Part shown: positions 29,501 to 38,161 of the stretch, in pieces | Numbering within the stretch: the stretch's first letter is position 1 | How the letters are laid out: each line of letters begins with the position of its first letter | DNA from: Gimesia aquarii | GTDB lineage: Bacteria > Planctomycetota > Planctomycetia > Planctomycetales > Planctomycetaceae | DNA: 64,000 nt | Direction of reading: 5' to 3' | NCBI RefSeq assembly: GCF_007748175.1 | Contig: NZ_CP037422.1 | Span: 2,253,231 to 2,317,230, forward strand | Notes under the pieces: generated by a model | What the model was told of the DNA's origin: nothing | The model's database searches: none | The model's input: only the letters and a program-made list of their open reading frames with translations | Translations under genes and position numbers: made by a program

Positions 29501-31756
29501 ATCGGGTCCCCAGATAAATGAATTTAATGTTTCATGTGTATCTTCATAGTGCCAACCATCCAGTAAAACCTGAGGTTCGGCGTCTGGTACATCATCACCG
29601 TTTTTATCGGGAATGAATAAGAGATACGGAGCCTGCCCTACCCACACACCTCCAAAACCGACTTCCATCCCACTGACCAGATTCAATTTATCCTTGAAAA
29701 TTTTGCGAGATTCAAATTTTCCATCTGCGTCCTTATCTTCAAAAATTAAAATCCGATCTTTCCCCTTACCCTCAGGTTGTTTGCTGGGATAAGCATAGGA
29801 TTCGGCGACCCATAAACGTCCACGATCATCGATGGTCATCGCAATCGGTTGTTGCACATCAGGCTCGGCGGCAATCAATGAAACCGAAAACCCTTCTGGT
29901 ACTATCATTACTTCCGCTGCCTTGGCCCCGGGCAAGCCATCGTATTTTTGTGCATGTTTTTTAGGGGGAGCACTACTATTGATCGCAGTTAACGCTGCTG
30001 GCTTCTTATCATGAAAACGAAAGTGATCGAAGTTTATATGCCCCCAGCCACCACGGTGTTGATCGACAAGGCGAATCAAAATTTCTTTGCCTTGGTATTT
30101 GGAAAGATCGACAAGTTGCTGATGCATTCGCTCATGGTTGCGTCCGCTGGCTTTAGCGATCACTTTATTCGTTGCTTGATCCACAATTTCGACACGCGTA
30201 GATTCATGCGCACCACCACCCACGTAAAACGAAGCGAAAGGTTGAGTTACTTTAATTGACGCCGACGTTAACGTTCCGACAGGCTTGTCTCCCAGAAACT
30301 CATATGTTCCCACCCAGAACTGCCCCTGATGATTACTCCGCATGTCATTACGACGAGAATAGACTGTGTCTCCCTTTGCAGGTTGCCGTTGAAAAGCTTC
30401 ACCCTCGGAAGTCCAGTCTTTCAGATTCCCTGATTCAAAGTCGACATTGACACGTTTGCCTTTAGCATTCGTCGCAAAAAACTCACCTGGCTTCAGTTCA
30501 TTTTTCAAGGAAACTTTTTTGGGGACATACGGTTTCGGCTGTGCCTTGTTCCAGGCTTCCTTCCCCACCTTCACCTTTTTGTGAACGAGAAGGTATATTC
30601 CAGACTTATTACCAACCACCACATCAGGTAGCTTATCCCCTGTTACATCACCAACCACAACCTGTGTCCCTACCCCCGATTGATCGTTGATTTGATAAGG
30701 CAGAAAATCAACACCTTTTTTTGTGCGTACGGTTTTGAACCAGTAATTCACAGACGGTTGTCTGGCACCGGGGTCATGCCCCTGATGCGCCCAATAGCGT
30801 TTACCTGTGATGATATCTTTAATGCCATCGCCATCCATATCTTCCAGTGCAACAGCGTGTAACTGAGAGAAGACCACACCATATTTATTCTCTTCGGGTC
30901 TGCTGCCCATGATTTGATGTTCAACAAATGTGATTTCCCCGTTCTGTTTCACATTCTCAAACCAGGATAAGCCATAAGCGTGTGCAGCTTTACTGGTAAT
31001 GACATCCTGGTCCCCGTCCCCGTCTACATCGTAGACATACATCTGGGCGCCTCCCGGACCTGTAAATCTGAAAGAATGACGTGTCCAAAATCCAGGTTTA
31101 CTGACATCAGCCGGTTGTTCCCACCAACCATTTTTTTCAAGGATGTCCAGCTTTCCATCACTGTTGACATCTCCTACACCCAAACCGTGAGTAAATCGAC
31201 CGTATTTCAAGTTGGGAGAGATGGCATGAAATTGCCAGGGTTGTGTCGGATCTTTCCCTGGCCCCGCAAAACCTAGCTGCCCTCCTGTATGAAAGACCAA
31301 CTCTGGTTCGCCATCACCGGTGATGTCAATATAGGTCGGTGATTCATTATCGACGGCTGGATGTGCTAAATATTTTTTCCAGTGTCCGGGTTTGTTCTGT
31401 GGATTGGCATACCAGAACGCTTCCTTACCAGGAAAACCGATAATCACAATATCCAGCCAGTTGTCTTTATTGACGTCGTGTACAAAAGCGAAAAAATTGT
31501 CCGAATACCCTTTGATATTCCATTCTTTTACCGGGTAATATTCGTGCTTCGTTTTGAAATCAGGACCTTGATACCAATACGGCCCCGAAATCAGATCCTG
31601 ATGACCATCACCATTGATATCACCGAAAGTGGCACCCTCTGCATAGAAATCTTTCCCCAATTGTAAACGCTCAAACTGATGAATCGTGAAATCTTCAGCA
31701 GCCAGGAGTGGAGATGCCAACATCACAAGTATCAAAAACAGGGAGTTTCGAGCCAT
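26531..31756 (-). CDS. Giant PVC-type cytochrome c / FG-GAP / DUF1080 fusion protein
   Basis: A 1741-residue exported protein, signal peptide about 1-20, behind a GAGGG binding site. Domains in order: seven FG-GAP/VCBS-type calcium motifs such as DINGDGHQDL and DVDGDGDQDV (about 25-410); a galactose-binding-like region (about 430-600); a PVC-type dehydrogenase beta-propeller starting GFSVSLIAAEPDVQQPIAM (about 622-1000); HEAT-like helices (about 1040-1400); a c-type heme motif CQQCH (about 1434); and a DUF1080 domain (LFFNGQDLTGW, about 1560 to the end). Single parts occur in many planctomycete proteins; all together is unusual. Periplasmic oxidation or binding of polysaccharide-derived sugars is an inference. 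Confidence 0.85.
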   Translation of the reverse strand: MARNSLFLILVMLASPLLAAEDFTIHQFERLQLGKDFYAEGATFGDINGDGHQDLISGPYWYQGPDFKTKHEYYPVKEWNIKGYSDNFFAFVHDVNKDNWLDIVIIGFPGKEAFWYANPQNKPGHWKKYLAHPAVDNESPTYIDITGDGEPELVFHTGGQLGFAGPGKDPTQPWQFHAISPNLKYGRFTHGLGVGDVNSDGKLDILEKNGWWEQPADVSKPGFWTRHSFRFTGPGGAQMYVYDVDGDGDQDVITSKAAHAYGLSWFENVKQNGEITFVEHQIMGSRPEENKYGVVFSQLHAVALEDMDGDGIKDIITGKRYWAHQGHDPGARQPSVNYWFKTVRTKKGVDFLPYQINDQSGVGTQVVVGDVTGDKLPDVVVGNKSGIYLLVHKKVKVGKEAWNKAQPKPYVPKKVSLKNELKPGEFFATNAKGKRVNVDFESGNLKDWTSEGEAFQRQPAKGDTVYSRRNDMRSNHQGQFWVGTYEFLGDKPVGTLTSASIKVTQPFASFYVGGGAHESTRVEIVDQATNKVIAKASGRNHERMHQQLVDLSKYQGKEILIRLVDQHRGGWGHINFDHFRFHDKKPAALTAINSSAPPKKHAQKYDGLPGAKAAEVMIVPEGFSVSLIAAEPDVQQPIAMTIDDRGRLWVAESYAYPSKQPEGKGKDRILIFEDKDADGKFESRKIFKDKLNLVSGMEVGFGGVWVGQAPYLLFIPDKNGDDVPDAEPQVLLDGWHYEDTHETLNSFIWGPDGWLYGCHGVFTHSRVGKPGTPDKDRQPINAGIWRYHPTRHEFEVFAHGTSNPWGVDFNDQGQCFLTCCVIPHLFHIVQNARYRRQAGRHFNNYTYNDIKTIAKHRHWTGGQWNQSDRVASDLVGGGHAHAGAMIYLGGSWPKKYRNQLFMNNIHGARLNQDVLTRSGSGYTGNYAPDFLLANDRSSQILYLRYGPDGQVYFIDWYDTNQCHHREFQKHDRSNGRIFRVAYQNAKPVKVDLQKLSSDELVKLQLHKNDWYVRQSRRILQERGPDPEVHAQLAEIAYKHEDVTRRLRGLWALHVTGGLSESKIMQALNDPSEFMRGWAIQLALEIGIPSAKLLSKLAELAVQDPSPVVRLYLGSAANRLPLDQRWEILAGLVSHAEDQSDHNLPLLYWYAVEPLATHNMHRSFELAKKSNIPLIESYILRRIADIGSEEAVAFLVQQLGQAKTAERQKVFLDSINKALRGRRKFPMPEPWTFVGKKLITSKDPTVKSQTLALAVTFGDPQAMQTLREILVDRKHEMSGRKSAMSSLLGVQDPKLVPILITLLDEKNLRREAIRGLAEYADGEIAPAILRRYSQFDPNEKRDALNTLASRADYAHQLMAAVEAKQIPSKDLSAEIVRQLGNLKDKSLNKRIGKVWGIVRETAADKKKLIASYKNMLSRSRPKTDLHLGRAVFAKTCQQCHKLFGTGAIIGPELTGSNRANLDYLLSNVIDPSAVMAKDYQPVVIVTESGRIVTGIIKKENKNAVTVATANETVIIPRDEIDEMSLSDKSMMPDNLWKQLNSHEIRSLVAYLASSKQVPMKATNDNLKLFFNGQDLTGWTGNSQLWSVENGEIVGRSPGIKRNEFLVSDLLVGDFELKAKVKLSPDAGNSGIQFRSSLQPNGHVKGYQADIGKGWWGKLYEEHGRGLLFKESGEEFVRENEWNEYRIVAVGSQVQTYINGNLCTDLNDTKGAKSGIIAFQIHSGGPMEVRFKDLELRLGPVAD

Positions 31757-31830
31757 AATCTTTTCCCTCGGAAATCGGTTTTATTTCGACGATATAATAT
31801 TGATTTAAAAATCGTAATTCAGTTACTGGT

Positions 31831-32946
31831 CTATTCTAAAGTGAAGGCAGGCAGTTTTTTGATTTCGCCTCCCTCCAACGCTGATTCATGCGCTAAAATG
31901 CCAACACTGGTCCAGTTTGCAGACAGCGGTGCATTCGGCCAGGGTTCACAATCTTCAACCAAGGATTTAAGAAACGCATTTACCAGATGTGGATGCGAAC
32001 CACCATGACCTGCTCCCTGTAAGAATGAAAGATGCTCCTCATCATGAATCGCACGGGTAAATACTTGAATTTCCTCCGGTAACAGATGCGCGTAATCGGG
32101 CACTTCTACACGCTCGGGAATTTCTGGTTCCGGCTGCTTCGCCGTATGTAAGACCGGATTTTCTCCCTCAATTAAAGGCCATTCAAATGACTTTTTTGTA
32201 CCATACACGTCAACAGATTCACGATATTGACGTGCCGTATCAAACAAGAATCGCCAGATATGGGCTGCGATGTCGGAATCTTTGATTTTAATATGACACG
32301 TCTCAACGGCAAATCGGTTACCCGACTTCTCAGCAATATCATCATTCACAGTTCCCGAACCGAAACAGCTTACATACTCGGCGCGACCATTGACCATTCC
32401 CAACACAGGACTCACCACATGTGTGGCATAATGCATGGGAATCATCCGTTCCCAATATTCGGGCCACCCCTCCATATCTTGTGGATGACTGGCCTGCATG
32501 TATTGAATCTTGCCCAACTCACCTTTGTCATACATCTCCTTGATGAATAGAAACTCTCGGCTGTAAACCACCGTTTCCATCATCATATATTTTAGGCCTG
32601 TTTCATTCACTGTGTTAACAATTTGCTCGCACTCAGCAACTGTGGTCGCCATAGGCACTGTGCATGCAACATGCTTATCAGCTTTCAACGCTTTGATTGA
32701 CTGTGGCGCATGGTCGGGAATTGGTGTGTTGATATGAACGGCATCTACATCTGGGTCAGCCAGCAATTCATCATAAGAGGTATAACGCTTCTCAATCTCA
32801 AAGCGATCACCAATCTCGTTCAAATGTTCTTCTGACCGTTGACAAATAGCATACATATTTGCGTTAGGATGTGCCTGGTAGATTGGGATAAATTCCGCGC
32901 CAAAACCAAGGCCTACAATTGCGATATTGATTTTCTTCTGACTCAT
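31831..32946 (-). CDS. Gfo/Idh/MocA-family oxidoreductase
   Basis: A 371-residue NAD(P)-dependent dehydrogenase-like protein with an AAGGA binding site. The Rossmann motif is GLGFGAEF near residue 12. The family EKP is replaced by CTVPMAT (about 95), so the conserved catalytic lysine is not at its usual place. It lies 75 bp downstream of the giant cytochrome gene's start and is read in the same direction ahead of it, so they may be cotranscribed. The divergent XylR-type regulator starts 262 bp away, suggesting shared control. Confidence 0.82.
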   Translation of the reverse strand: MSQKKINIAIVGLGFGAEFIPIYQAHPNANMYAICQRSEEHLNEIGDRFEIEKRYTSYDELLADPDVDAVHINTPIPDHAPQSIKALKADKHVACTVPMATTVAECEQIVNTVNETGLKYMMMETVVYSREFLFIKEMYDKGELGKIQYMQASHPQDMEGWPEYWERMIPMHYATHVVSPVLGMVNGRAEYVSCFGSGTVNDDIAEKSGNRFAVETCHIKIKDSDIAAHIWRFLFDTARQYRESVDVYGTKKSFEWPLIEGENPVLHTAKQPEPEIPERVEVPDYAHLLPEEIQVFTRAIHDEEHLSFLQGAGHGGSHPHLVNAFLKSLVEDCEPWPNAPLSANWTSVGILAHESALEGGEIKKLPAFTLE

Positions 32947-33174
32947 GACATTCCTTCTACGCTGCTAGTTTCCCCAATGTTTGCTGCTATCTGATGGCCC
33001 AACACAATGAATAAGTAACAATCTATTTTAAAAGGTAGCCAACCAGGTACCATGTAATCTTGCGCATAATAAATTGTGATATTTCACCAGACAAAAACTC
33101 ATAATATTCTATATTTACAGTATGATTAAGCGATTCTACTTGAGTGAGCTGCTTAAACACCTTAATAATATTAC

Positions 33175-33186
33175 ATTTACGTAAAT
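33175..33186. promoter_or_regulatory. 12-bp palindrome before the XylR-type regulator
   Basis: ATTTACGTAAAT, a perfect palindrome, ends 22 bp before the regulator's ATG in the divergent intergenic region. It is a candidate operator for autoregulation or for control of the oxidoreductase, but no second copy was identified. Confidence 0.35.
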
Positions 33187-33208
33187 AAACTTTTGCCGCT
33201 GGTAGAAA

Positions 33209-34378
33209 ATGAAACAACGCCCCTCAATTGCCTTACTGATTGAATCTTCGAATTCTTATGCTCGGGGGTTATTACGTGGGATTATGTCTTACATCCATGA
33301 ACATCAACCCTGGTCGATTTACCTTCCTGAGCATGGAAGAGGTAACGTTCCCGCGAACTGGCTCAACAATTGGCACGGTGATGGGATTATTGCCAGGATT
33401 GAAAATAGTAAAATTGCTGATGCAGTTGTCAAAAGTAGCGTGCCCGCTGTCGATGTGAGCGCTGCCCGTTTGGCACCTTCACTTCCCTGGGTTGAAACTG
33501 ATGATCATGCAATTGCGACTCTGGCTGCTCAACATTTGATCGAACGGGGCTTTCAACACTATGCCTATTGTGGCGACCACCGTTTCAACTGGTCTTGCTG
33601 GCGGGAAGAACATTTTCACCAATCGATCAATAATGCAGGTTTTGACTGCCACGTCTATCCTCAGTCAACAAGACGCCAAAAAGCGATTCCCTGGGAGCGA
33701 GAACAGCAGCGGCTCTCTGAATGGATTCTTCAACTCCCCAAACCAGTGGGGGTGATGGCATGTTACGATATCAAAGCGCAACAGCTACTCGATGTGTGTC
33801 GCACGATCAATGTTTCTGTACCTGAAGAAGTTGCTATCCTTGGCGTGGATAATGATGAGATTCTCTGTAACCTTTCAGAGCCTCCGCTTTCCAGTATCAT
33901 TCCGAATACACATCAAACTGGCTATGAAGCTGCAGCCTTACTGGATCAGATGATTTCCGGCCATATCGTTTCTTCAGAAGCACATTTGATTAAACCACTA
34001 GGCATTGCGACGCGACAATCTACAGATATTCAAGCCATTGATGATAAGTTTATTTCCGATGCCGTCCGGTTCATTCGTCATCATGCTTGTGATGGTATCA
34101 ATGTGCAAGATGTTCTTAAATCAATTCCTCTTTCCCGCCGTGTACTGGAAAGCCGCTTTCAAAAAATAATTGGTCGATCACCTCACGAAGAAATCATGCG
34201 TATTAGACTCGACCGAGTCAAACAACTTTTAGAAGAGACTGATTTGTCATTGATCAAAATCGCAGAAAGAACTGGGTTTCAACATCCCGAGTATCTGAAT
34301 GTGGCATTTAAAAAACAGACGGACATCACTCCAGGAATGTATCGTCGTAATCAGAAAACACAAGAAAAGAATCATTGA
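33209..34378 (+). CDS. XylR-type AraC-family transcriptional regulator
   Basis: A 389-residue activator. Residues about 1-270 resemble LacI/periplasmic-binding-protein sugar sensors (for example VGVMACYDIKAQQLLDVC and VAILGVDNDEILCNL), and 285-385 form an AraC double helix-turn-helix with SLIKIAERTGFQHPEYLNVAFK. This sensor-plus-AraC layout is that of XylR. The N-terminus lacks the LacI DNA-binding domain, as expected. Divergent from the oxidoreductase and cytochrome genes and near a sugar isomerase, it probably responds to a monosaccharide. Confidence 0.88.
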   Translation: MKQRPSIALLIESSNSYARGLLRGIMSYIHEHQPWSIYLPEHGRGNVPANWLNNWHGDGIIARIENSKIADAVVKSSVPAVDVSAARLAPSLPWVETDDHAIATLAAQHLIERGFQHYAYCGDHRFNWSCWREEHFHQSINNAGFDCHVYPQSTRRQKAIPWEREQQRLSEWILQLPKPVGVMACYDIKAQQLLDVCRTINVSVPEEVAILGVDNDEILCNLSEPPLSSIIPNTHQTGYEAAALLDQMISGHIVSSEAHLIKPLGIATRQSTDIQAIDDKFISDAVRFIRHHACDGINVQDVLKSIPLSRRVLESRFQKIIGRSPHEEIMRIRLDRVKQLLEETDLSLIKIAERTGFQHPEYLNVAFKKQTDITPGMYRRNQKTQEKNH

Positions 34379-34582
34379 ACCGTCAAATCAGATCACAGGT
34401 TGACCATTCGATTCATAACAAACATCGAAACTTGATCAGTTGCTCTTTGAAATACATTGAATATTTAACAGAATTCACGCAGTCACGTTTCATTTCCAGC
34501 ATCAACTCGTATATTAATTAACAGAGACTAACAATACCTCCTTCACTTTTTCCTTTAACTCATCTGAAAAAGTTCAAAAAGT

Positions 34583-35815
34583 ATGGCGAACACAGCCTCT
34601 ACCCATACGGCGTCTTCTAGTGCAAACAAGCGTATCATTTCATTGGATCAGTTTCGCGGCTACACGATTGCCGGTATGTTCCTGGTGAACTATATGGGAT
34701 TTTTTGTTGTTTGTCCGGTTGTATTGAAACACCACAACACATACTGCAGCTATGCTGACACAATTATGCCTCACTTCCTGTTTGCAGTCGGCTTTGCGTT
34801 TCGACTGACATTCGGGAGACGTGTGAGAACAGAAGGATCATTCTCTGCATATATGCGGGTTGTAAGGCGATTACTCGGGCTGGTATTGGTATCACTGATT
34901 ATTTACCGAGTCTCTCCCATTGCCAAAACTTGGACCGAGCTGCAATCAATCGGAATCTGGGGCGCAATCGCAGGCCCCTTGAAGCGAACCTGGTTTCAAA
35001 CGCTGATGCATATCGCAGTAACCTCACTCTGGATCGTGCCTGTCATTCGAGCGCGGGCATCCGTCAGAATCGCATACATGATCTTCTCTGCAGCGGCACA
35101 TCTCGTCCTTTCCTATTACTTCTACTTCACGTGGGTTAATTCTCCACCAAACGGAATCGATGGGGGACCACTAGGTTTTCTAACCTGGACCATCCCAGCA
35201 ATCATTGGTACATTAGCGTGCGACTGGGTTGTTGAAGCCAAAGATTTGCCGCGCGTGAAACCAATTTTGTTCTGGTCAATCGTGTTAATGCTATTGGGCT
35301 GGATCATCTCGTGCGGTACCCGTTTCTATGATGTTCCCCTGGCAGAACAAGCAAACCCTGTTTTTCAAAAGCAGAAGCTGGCAACACACCCAGTAGTTCC
35401 AGACAAAGCGCAATTCAAAGCCAAACAAGGAAATCCAATCACTGCTTATCTGGCTGAGCCTCCCTTCGTCAAACCACCCGGACAGGAGCAGAGAAAGTGG
35501 AACTACTGGATGATGAGTCAGCGCGCGGGTACGCTCTCATATCTGTTCTTTGCAGCGGGTTTGTCATTGTTTGTGTATCTGCTGTTCCATCTGGCCTGTG
35601 ATCGGCGAGGCTGGGAATTGTCTCTATTCAGAACACTAGGCACCAATGCATTAGTCGCTTACATTCTGCATGATCTTGTAATGGAAGCGGTCAAACCATT
35701 CGCTACGAAAGACTCTCCTGCCTGGTACGCCTGGGGCAGTTTTGTTCTGTTCTTCTGGATCACCTGGCTTATCGTTCGTCATCTGGAGAAAAACGAAATC
35801 CATTTGAAACTATGA
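34583..35815 (+). CDS. HGSNAT-like (DUF1624/DUF5009) membrane acyltransferase
   Basis: A 410-residue polytopic inner-membrane protein with about ten hydrophobic segments. The N-terminus SLDQFRGYTIAGMFLVNYMG matches the heparan-alpha-glucosaminide N-acetyltransferase-like family, which often begins S-L-D-x-x-R-G. A long loop (about 255-310) is probably periplasmic. No clear ribosome binding site precedes the ATG. It follows the XylR-type regulator at 200 bp in the same direction and may acylate sugars. Confidence 0.72.
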   Translation: MANTASTHTASSSANKRIISLDQFRGYTIAGMFLVNYMGFFVVCPVVLKHHNTYCSYADTIMPHFLFAVGFAFRLTFGRRVRTEGSFSAYMRVVRRLLGLVLVSLIIYRVSPIAKTWTELQSIGIWGAIAGPLKRTWFQTLMHIAVTSLWIVPVIRARASVRIAYMIFSAAAHLVLSYYFYFTWVNSPPNGIDGGPLGFLTWTIPAIIGTLACDWVVEAKDLPRVKPILFWSIVLMLLGWIISCGTRFYDVPLAEQANPVFQKQKLATHPVVPDKAQFKAKQGNPITAYLAEPPFVKPPGQEQRKWNYWMMSQRAGTLSYLFFAAGLSLFVYLLFHLACDRRGWELSLFRTLGTNALVAYILHDLVMEAVKPFATKDSPAWYAWGSFVLFFWITWLIVRHLEKNEIHLKL

Positions 35816-35824
35816 AAGTTTCTC

Positions 35825-37069
35825 TCAGTTAGAACGAATGGTGGCCAGAAATTGATTGACTGCGCTGTTTAAGCTTTCGGACTGTTGTGAAATATCGTTG
35901 GCCGCACACAATAGATCTCGAGTCGAATGGCTTGTTTCGTCTGCAGTTGCTGAAACATTCTGGATACTATCAGTTGTTTGAGCCGTCTTCTCTGCAGCAT
36001 TTTCTACGTTTTGATGAATTGTAGAAATAACTTGACTTTGCTCTGAAATCGAAGTGGAAATTGAGTCACTGATTTCATCTACTTTTCGAATTGTGCTACT
36101 GACAGTCGAAATATTCGAAACCGCGTCATCAACAATTCCCTGAATATGACGAATCTGATCTGTGATATGATCGGTTGCTTTTGCAGTATCTTGAGCCAGG
36201 ACTTTGACCTCCGATGCTACAACAGCAAAACCAGCGCCCGCTTCGCCTGCACGTGCTGCTTCAATGGTGGCATTCAACGCCAATAAGTTAGTCTGTTTGG
36301 CAATATCAGCGATCATTTTTGCCGCTGAGCCAATGCCACCGGTTGCTTCCACCAAACCCGACATGAACTCTTTCGCATGCTCACTTTCGTTGACCGCTTG
36401 TTGCACTACTTCTGTCGATTCTTTGACTCTAGAATCAATCTCTTGAATCGAGTGATTCAACTGGACGGTAGATTCTGCGACGACATTGACATTTTGGCTG
36501 GTTTGATTTACAGATTCTACTGCATCTGTTGTTTCCTGGCTCGCTCTTTCCGTGACCTCTTTCAATGATTGAACGGTCGCATGTAATTGTGTTGCTGCGG
36601 CTGAAACAATCGTCGATATCCCTTGAACTTCCTTCTCAAACGCGTCTGCCATCTCCAGTCGCCTGACACCAGCCTGCTCGATCTCATCTGCCTGATGCTT
36701 CATTTTATCACCTGCAGAGTTAATCACCTCTGAGGCCTGTTTGAAACTTCCCCGCATACCTTTCAAAAGGACTTTGCGGAAAAATTTACCATTCGCAGAT
36801 GCTGTGAGAGATGCTTTTGATTCTCTTACAAATGCATCGGTGTAATCGAGCAACCCATTGATAGAACGGATTGCGCGCTCTAAATCACCATCAACATCAA
36901 CATGTAACAAACGTGCTTCCAAATTTCCCTGCGAAGCAGATTCACAGACATCCGCTAAATTTTTAATCCAGTGTCTGTATTGTTCCAGTTCTGCTCTCTC
37001 ATCCCCCGAGACGGATAGTGCCATATTACCGGCATCGGAATTCAGTTCTGGAGTATCCAGTTTTAACAT
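35825..37069 (-). CDS. Soluble methyl-accepting chemotaxis protein
   Basis: A 414-residue chemoreceptor without a membrane segment or periplasmic domain. An N-terminal HAMP-like/coiled-coil region (about 25-130) is followed by a signalling domain with the conserved hairpin tip [18 protein letters not shown] (about 260). It lies 101 bp downstream of a PAS protein whose sequence is of the Aer type, usually fused to such a receptor. The pair probably forms a two-protein aerotaxis receptor in the cytosol. The binding site is AGAGGTGACAG. Confidence 0.92.
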   Translation of the reverse strand: MLKLDTPELNSDAGNMALSVSGDERAELEQYRHWIKNLADVCESASQGNLEARLLHVDVDGDLERAIRSINGLLDYTDAFVRESKASLTASANGKFFRKVLLKGMRGSFKQASEVINSAGDKMKHQADEIEQAGVRRLEMADAFEKEVQGISTIVSAAATQLHATVQSLKEVTERASQETTDAVESVNQTSQNVNVVAESTVQLNHSIQEIDSRVKESTEVVQQAVNESEHAKEFMSGLVEATGGIGSAAKMIADIAKQTNLLALNATIEAARAGEAGAGFAVVASEVKVLAQDTAKATDHITDQIRHIQGIVDDAVSNISTVSSTIRKVDEISDSISTSISEQSQVISTIHQNVENAAEKTAQTTDSIQNVSATADETSHSTRDLLCAANDISQQSESLNSAVNQFLATIRSN

Positions 37070-37169
37070 CTGTCACCTCTGTTAAATCAAACAGAATTGA
37101 TCTGTTTTGTTCATCACCATAGCAATTCGGTTCAACTGCCTCACTTGAACTGATTAAAATAACATATTC

Positions 37170-37688
37170 TCAAAGTGCGAAGAGATATTCATCGTATTCA
37201 ATTCCTGCCTCTTCTAATTGAGCAAGCAAAGAGTCCGTTGCATTCTGCATACCAACACGCCAATTCGATGCAGAATCTTCAATGTGTTTGAGAGATTGAT
37301 AAAGAGTTTTGACTTTTGAAATGGCCGCAGACTCAGGAACGCGACGGCTGGAATGGTAACCAATGATGTTTCCCAAGCCGTCAAAGCTGGGTGTCACATG
37401 CGCGAGTACCCAATAGTGATCTCCGTTTTTACAAAGATTAATGACGTAGGCAAAGATTTCATTTCCTGCTTCAAGTGTGTCCCAAAGTAACTTAAACACA
37501 CAGCGGGGCATATCAGGATGCCGAATCAGGTTATGAGGTTTTCCCAGTAACTCCGCTTCTGTGTAACCCGAGACCTCCATAAAAGTGTGATTCGCGTAGG
37601 TTATGAGGCCTTTCAGATCTGTTTTGCTGACAATGATATCGTCGTCTGCAAAAGTCCTCTCAAAACCTGTAGGGGCAGGGCGTTCCAT
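37170..37688 (-). CDS. Aer-type PAS domain protein
   Basis: A 172-residue cytosolic protein made of one PAS domain (about 15-120) and a helical tail. The sequence (VSKTDLKGLITYANHTFMEV, KPHNLIRHPDMP, VFKLLWDTL) closely matches the PAS module of Aer-like aerotaxis receptors. In those proteins it binds FAD, occasionally heme, and is fused to the signalling domain. Here it is a separate gene before a soluble chemoreceptor, so it probably transmits redox or oxygen state to its neighbour. The binding site AGGAATCGAGATAA precedes the ATG. Confidence 0.85.
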   Translation of the reverse strand: MERPAPTGFERTFADDDIIVSKTDLKGLITYANHTFMEVSGYTEAELLGKPHNLIRHPDMPRCVFKLLWDTLEAGNEIFAYVINLCKNGDHYWVLAHVTPSFDGLGNIIGYHSSRRVPESAAISKVKTLYQSLKHIEDSASNWRVGMQNATDSLLAQLEEAGIEYDEYLFAL

Positions 37689-37755
37689 TTATCTCGATTC
37701 CTGATTGAAATTCAGAATTGACTGAGTCAGAAGAACATAACATCAACCAAAGATT

Positions 37756-37780
37756 TGTCCGAATGTCCACATATCGGACA
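37756..37780. promoter_or_regulatory. Inverted repeat upstream of the PAS/chemoreceptor genes
   Basis: TGTCCGA (37756-37762) and TCGGACA (37774-37780) form a 7-bp inverted repeat with an 11-bp spacer, 68 bp before the PAS gene. It is a candidate regulator site; the protein that would bind it is unknown. Confidence 0.3.
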
Positions 37781-38161
37781 CCGGAGTCATTATTCATTTT
37801 CGAACCAGAACAAGGTTTTAGAACAATAAAAAAGAATATATTCTGCGTGATTTATATTTAAAAAACCTACTTTTAAGGTTTAGGCTGATTTATAGATCAG
37901 AATATCTGAAAAGAAGACCAGTTTAGCAAATAAAACAGAGAATCTTTAACCACAATTAAATTCAGATCAATCTGCACGAATCACGACTTAAGTGATATCA
38001 CTCGTTTGACCGCAGATCATGAATTCAGAGGCCCGGCTTGTTCTGTGCTCACACAATTGAACAAAAGATGCAAAGTTGAGTTTACCGCACCGCACATCAG
38101 TAAGTCCTTTAAAAACATAGAGAGCGCAAGACTAGATTGTAACTCTAAAAAGAATCTGAGA
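37781..38161. other. Intergenic region between taxis genes and purM
   Basis: No gene is visible. It contains a perfect 12-bp palindrome AGTGATATCACT at 37991-38002. A short open frame (38006-38206) overlaps the end of purM and looks spurious. Confidence 0.35.
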
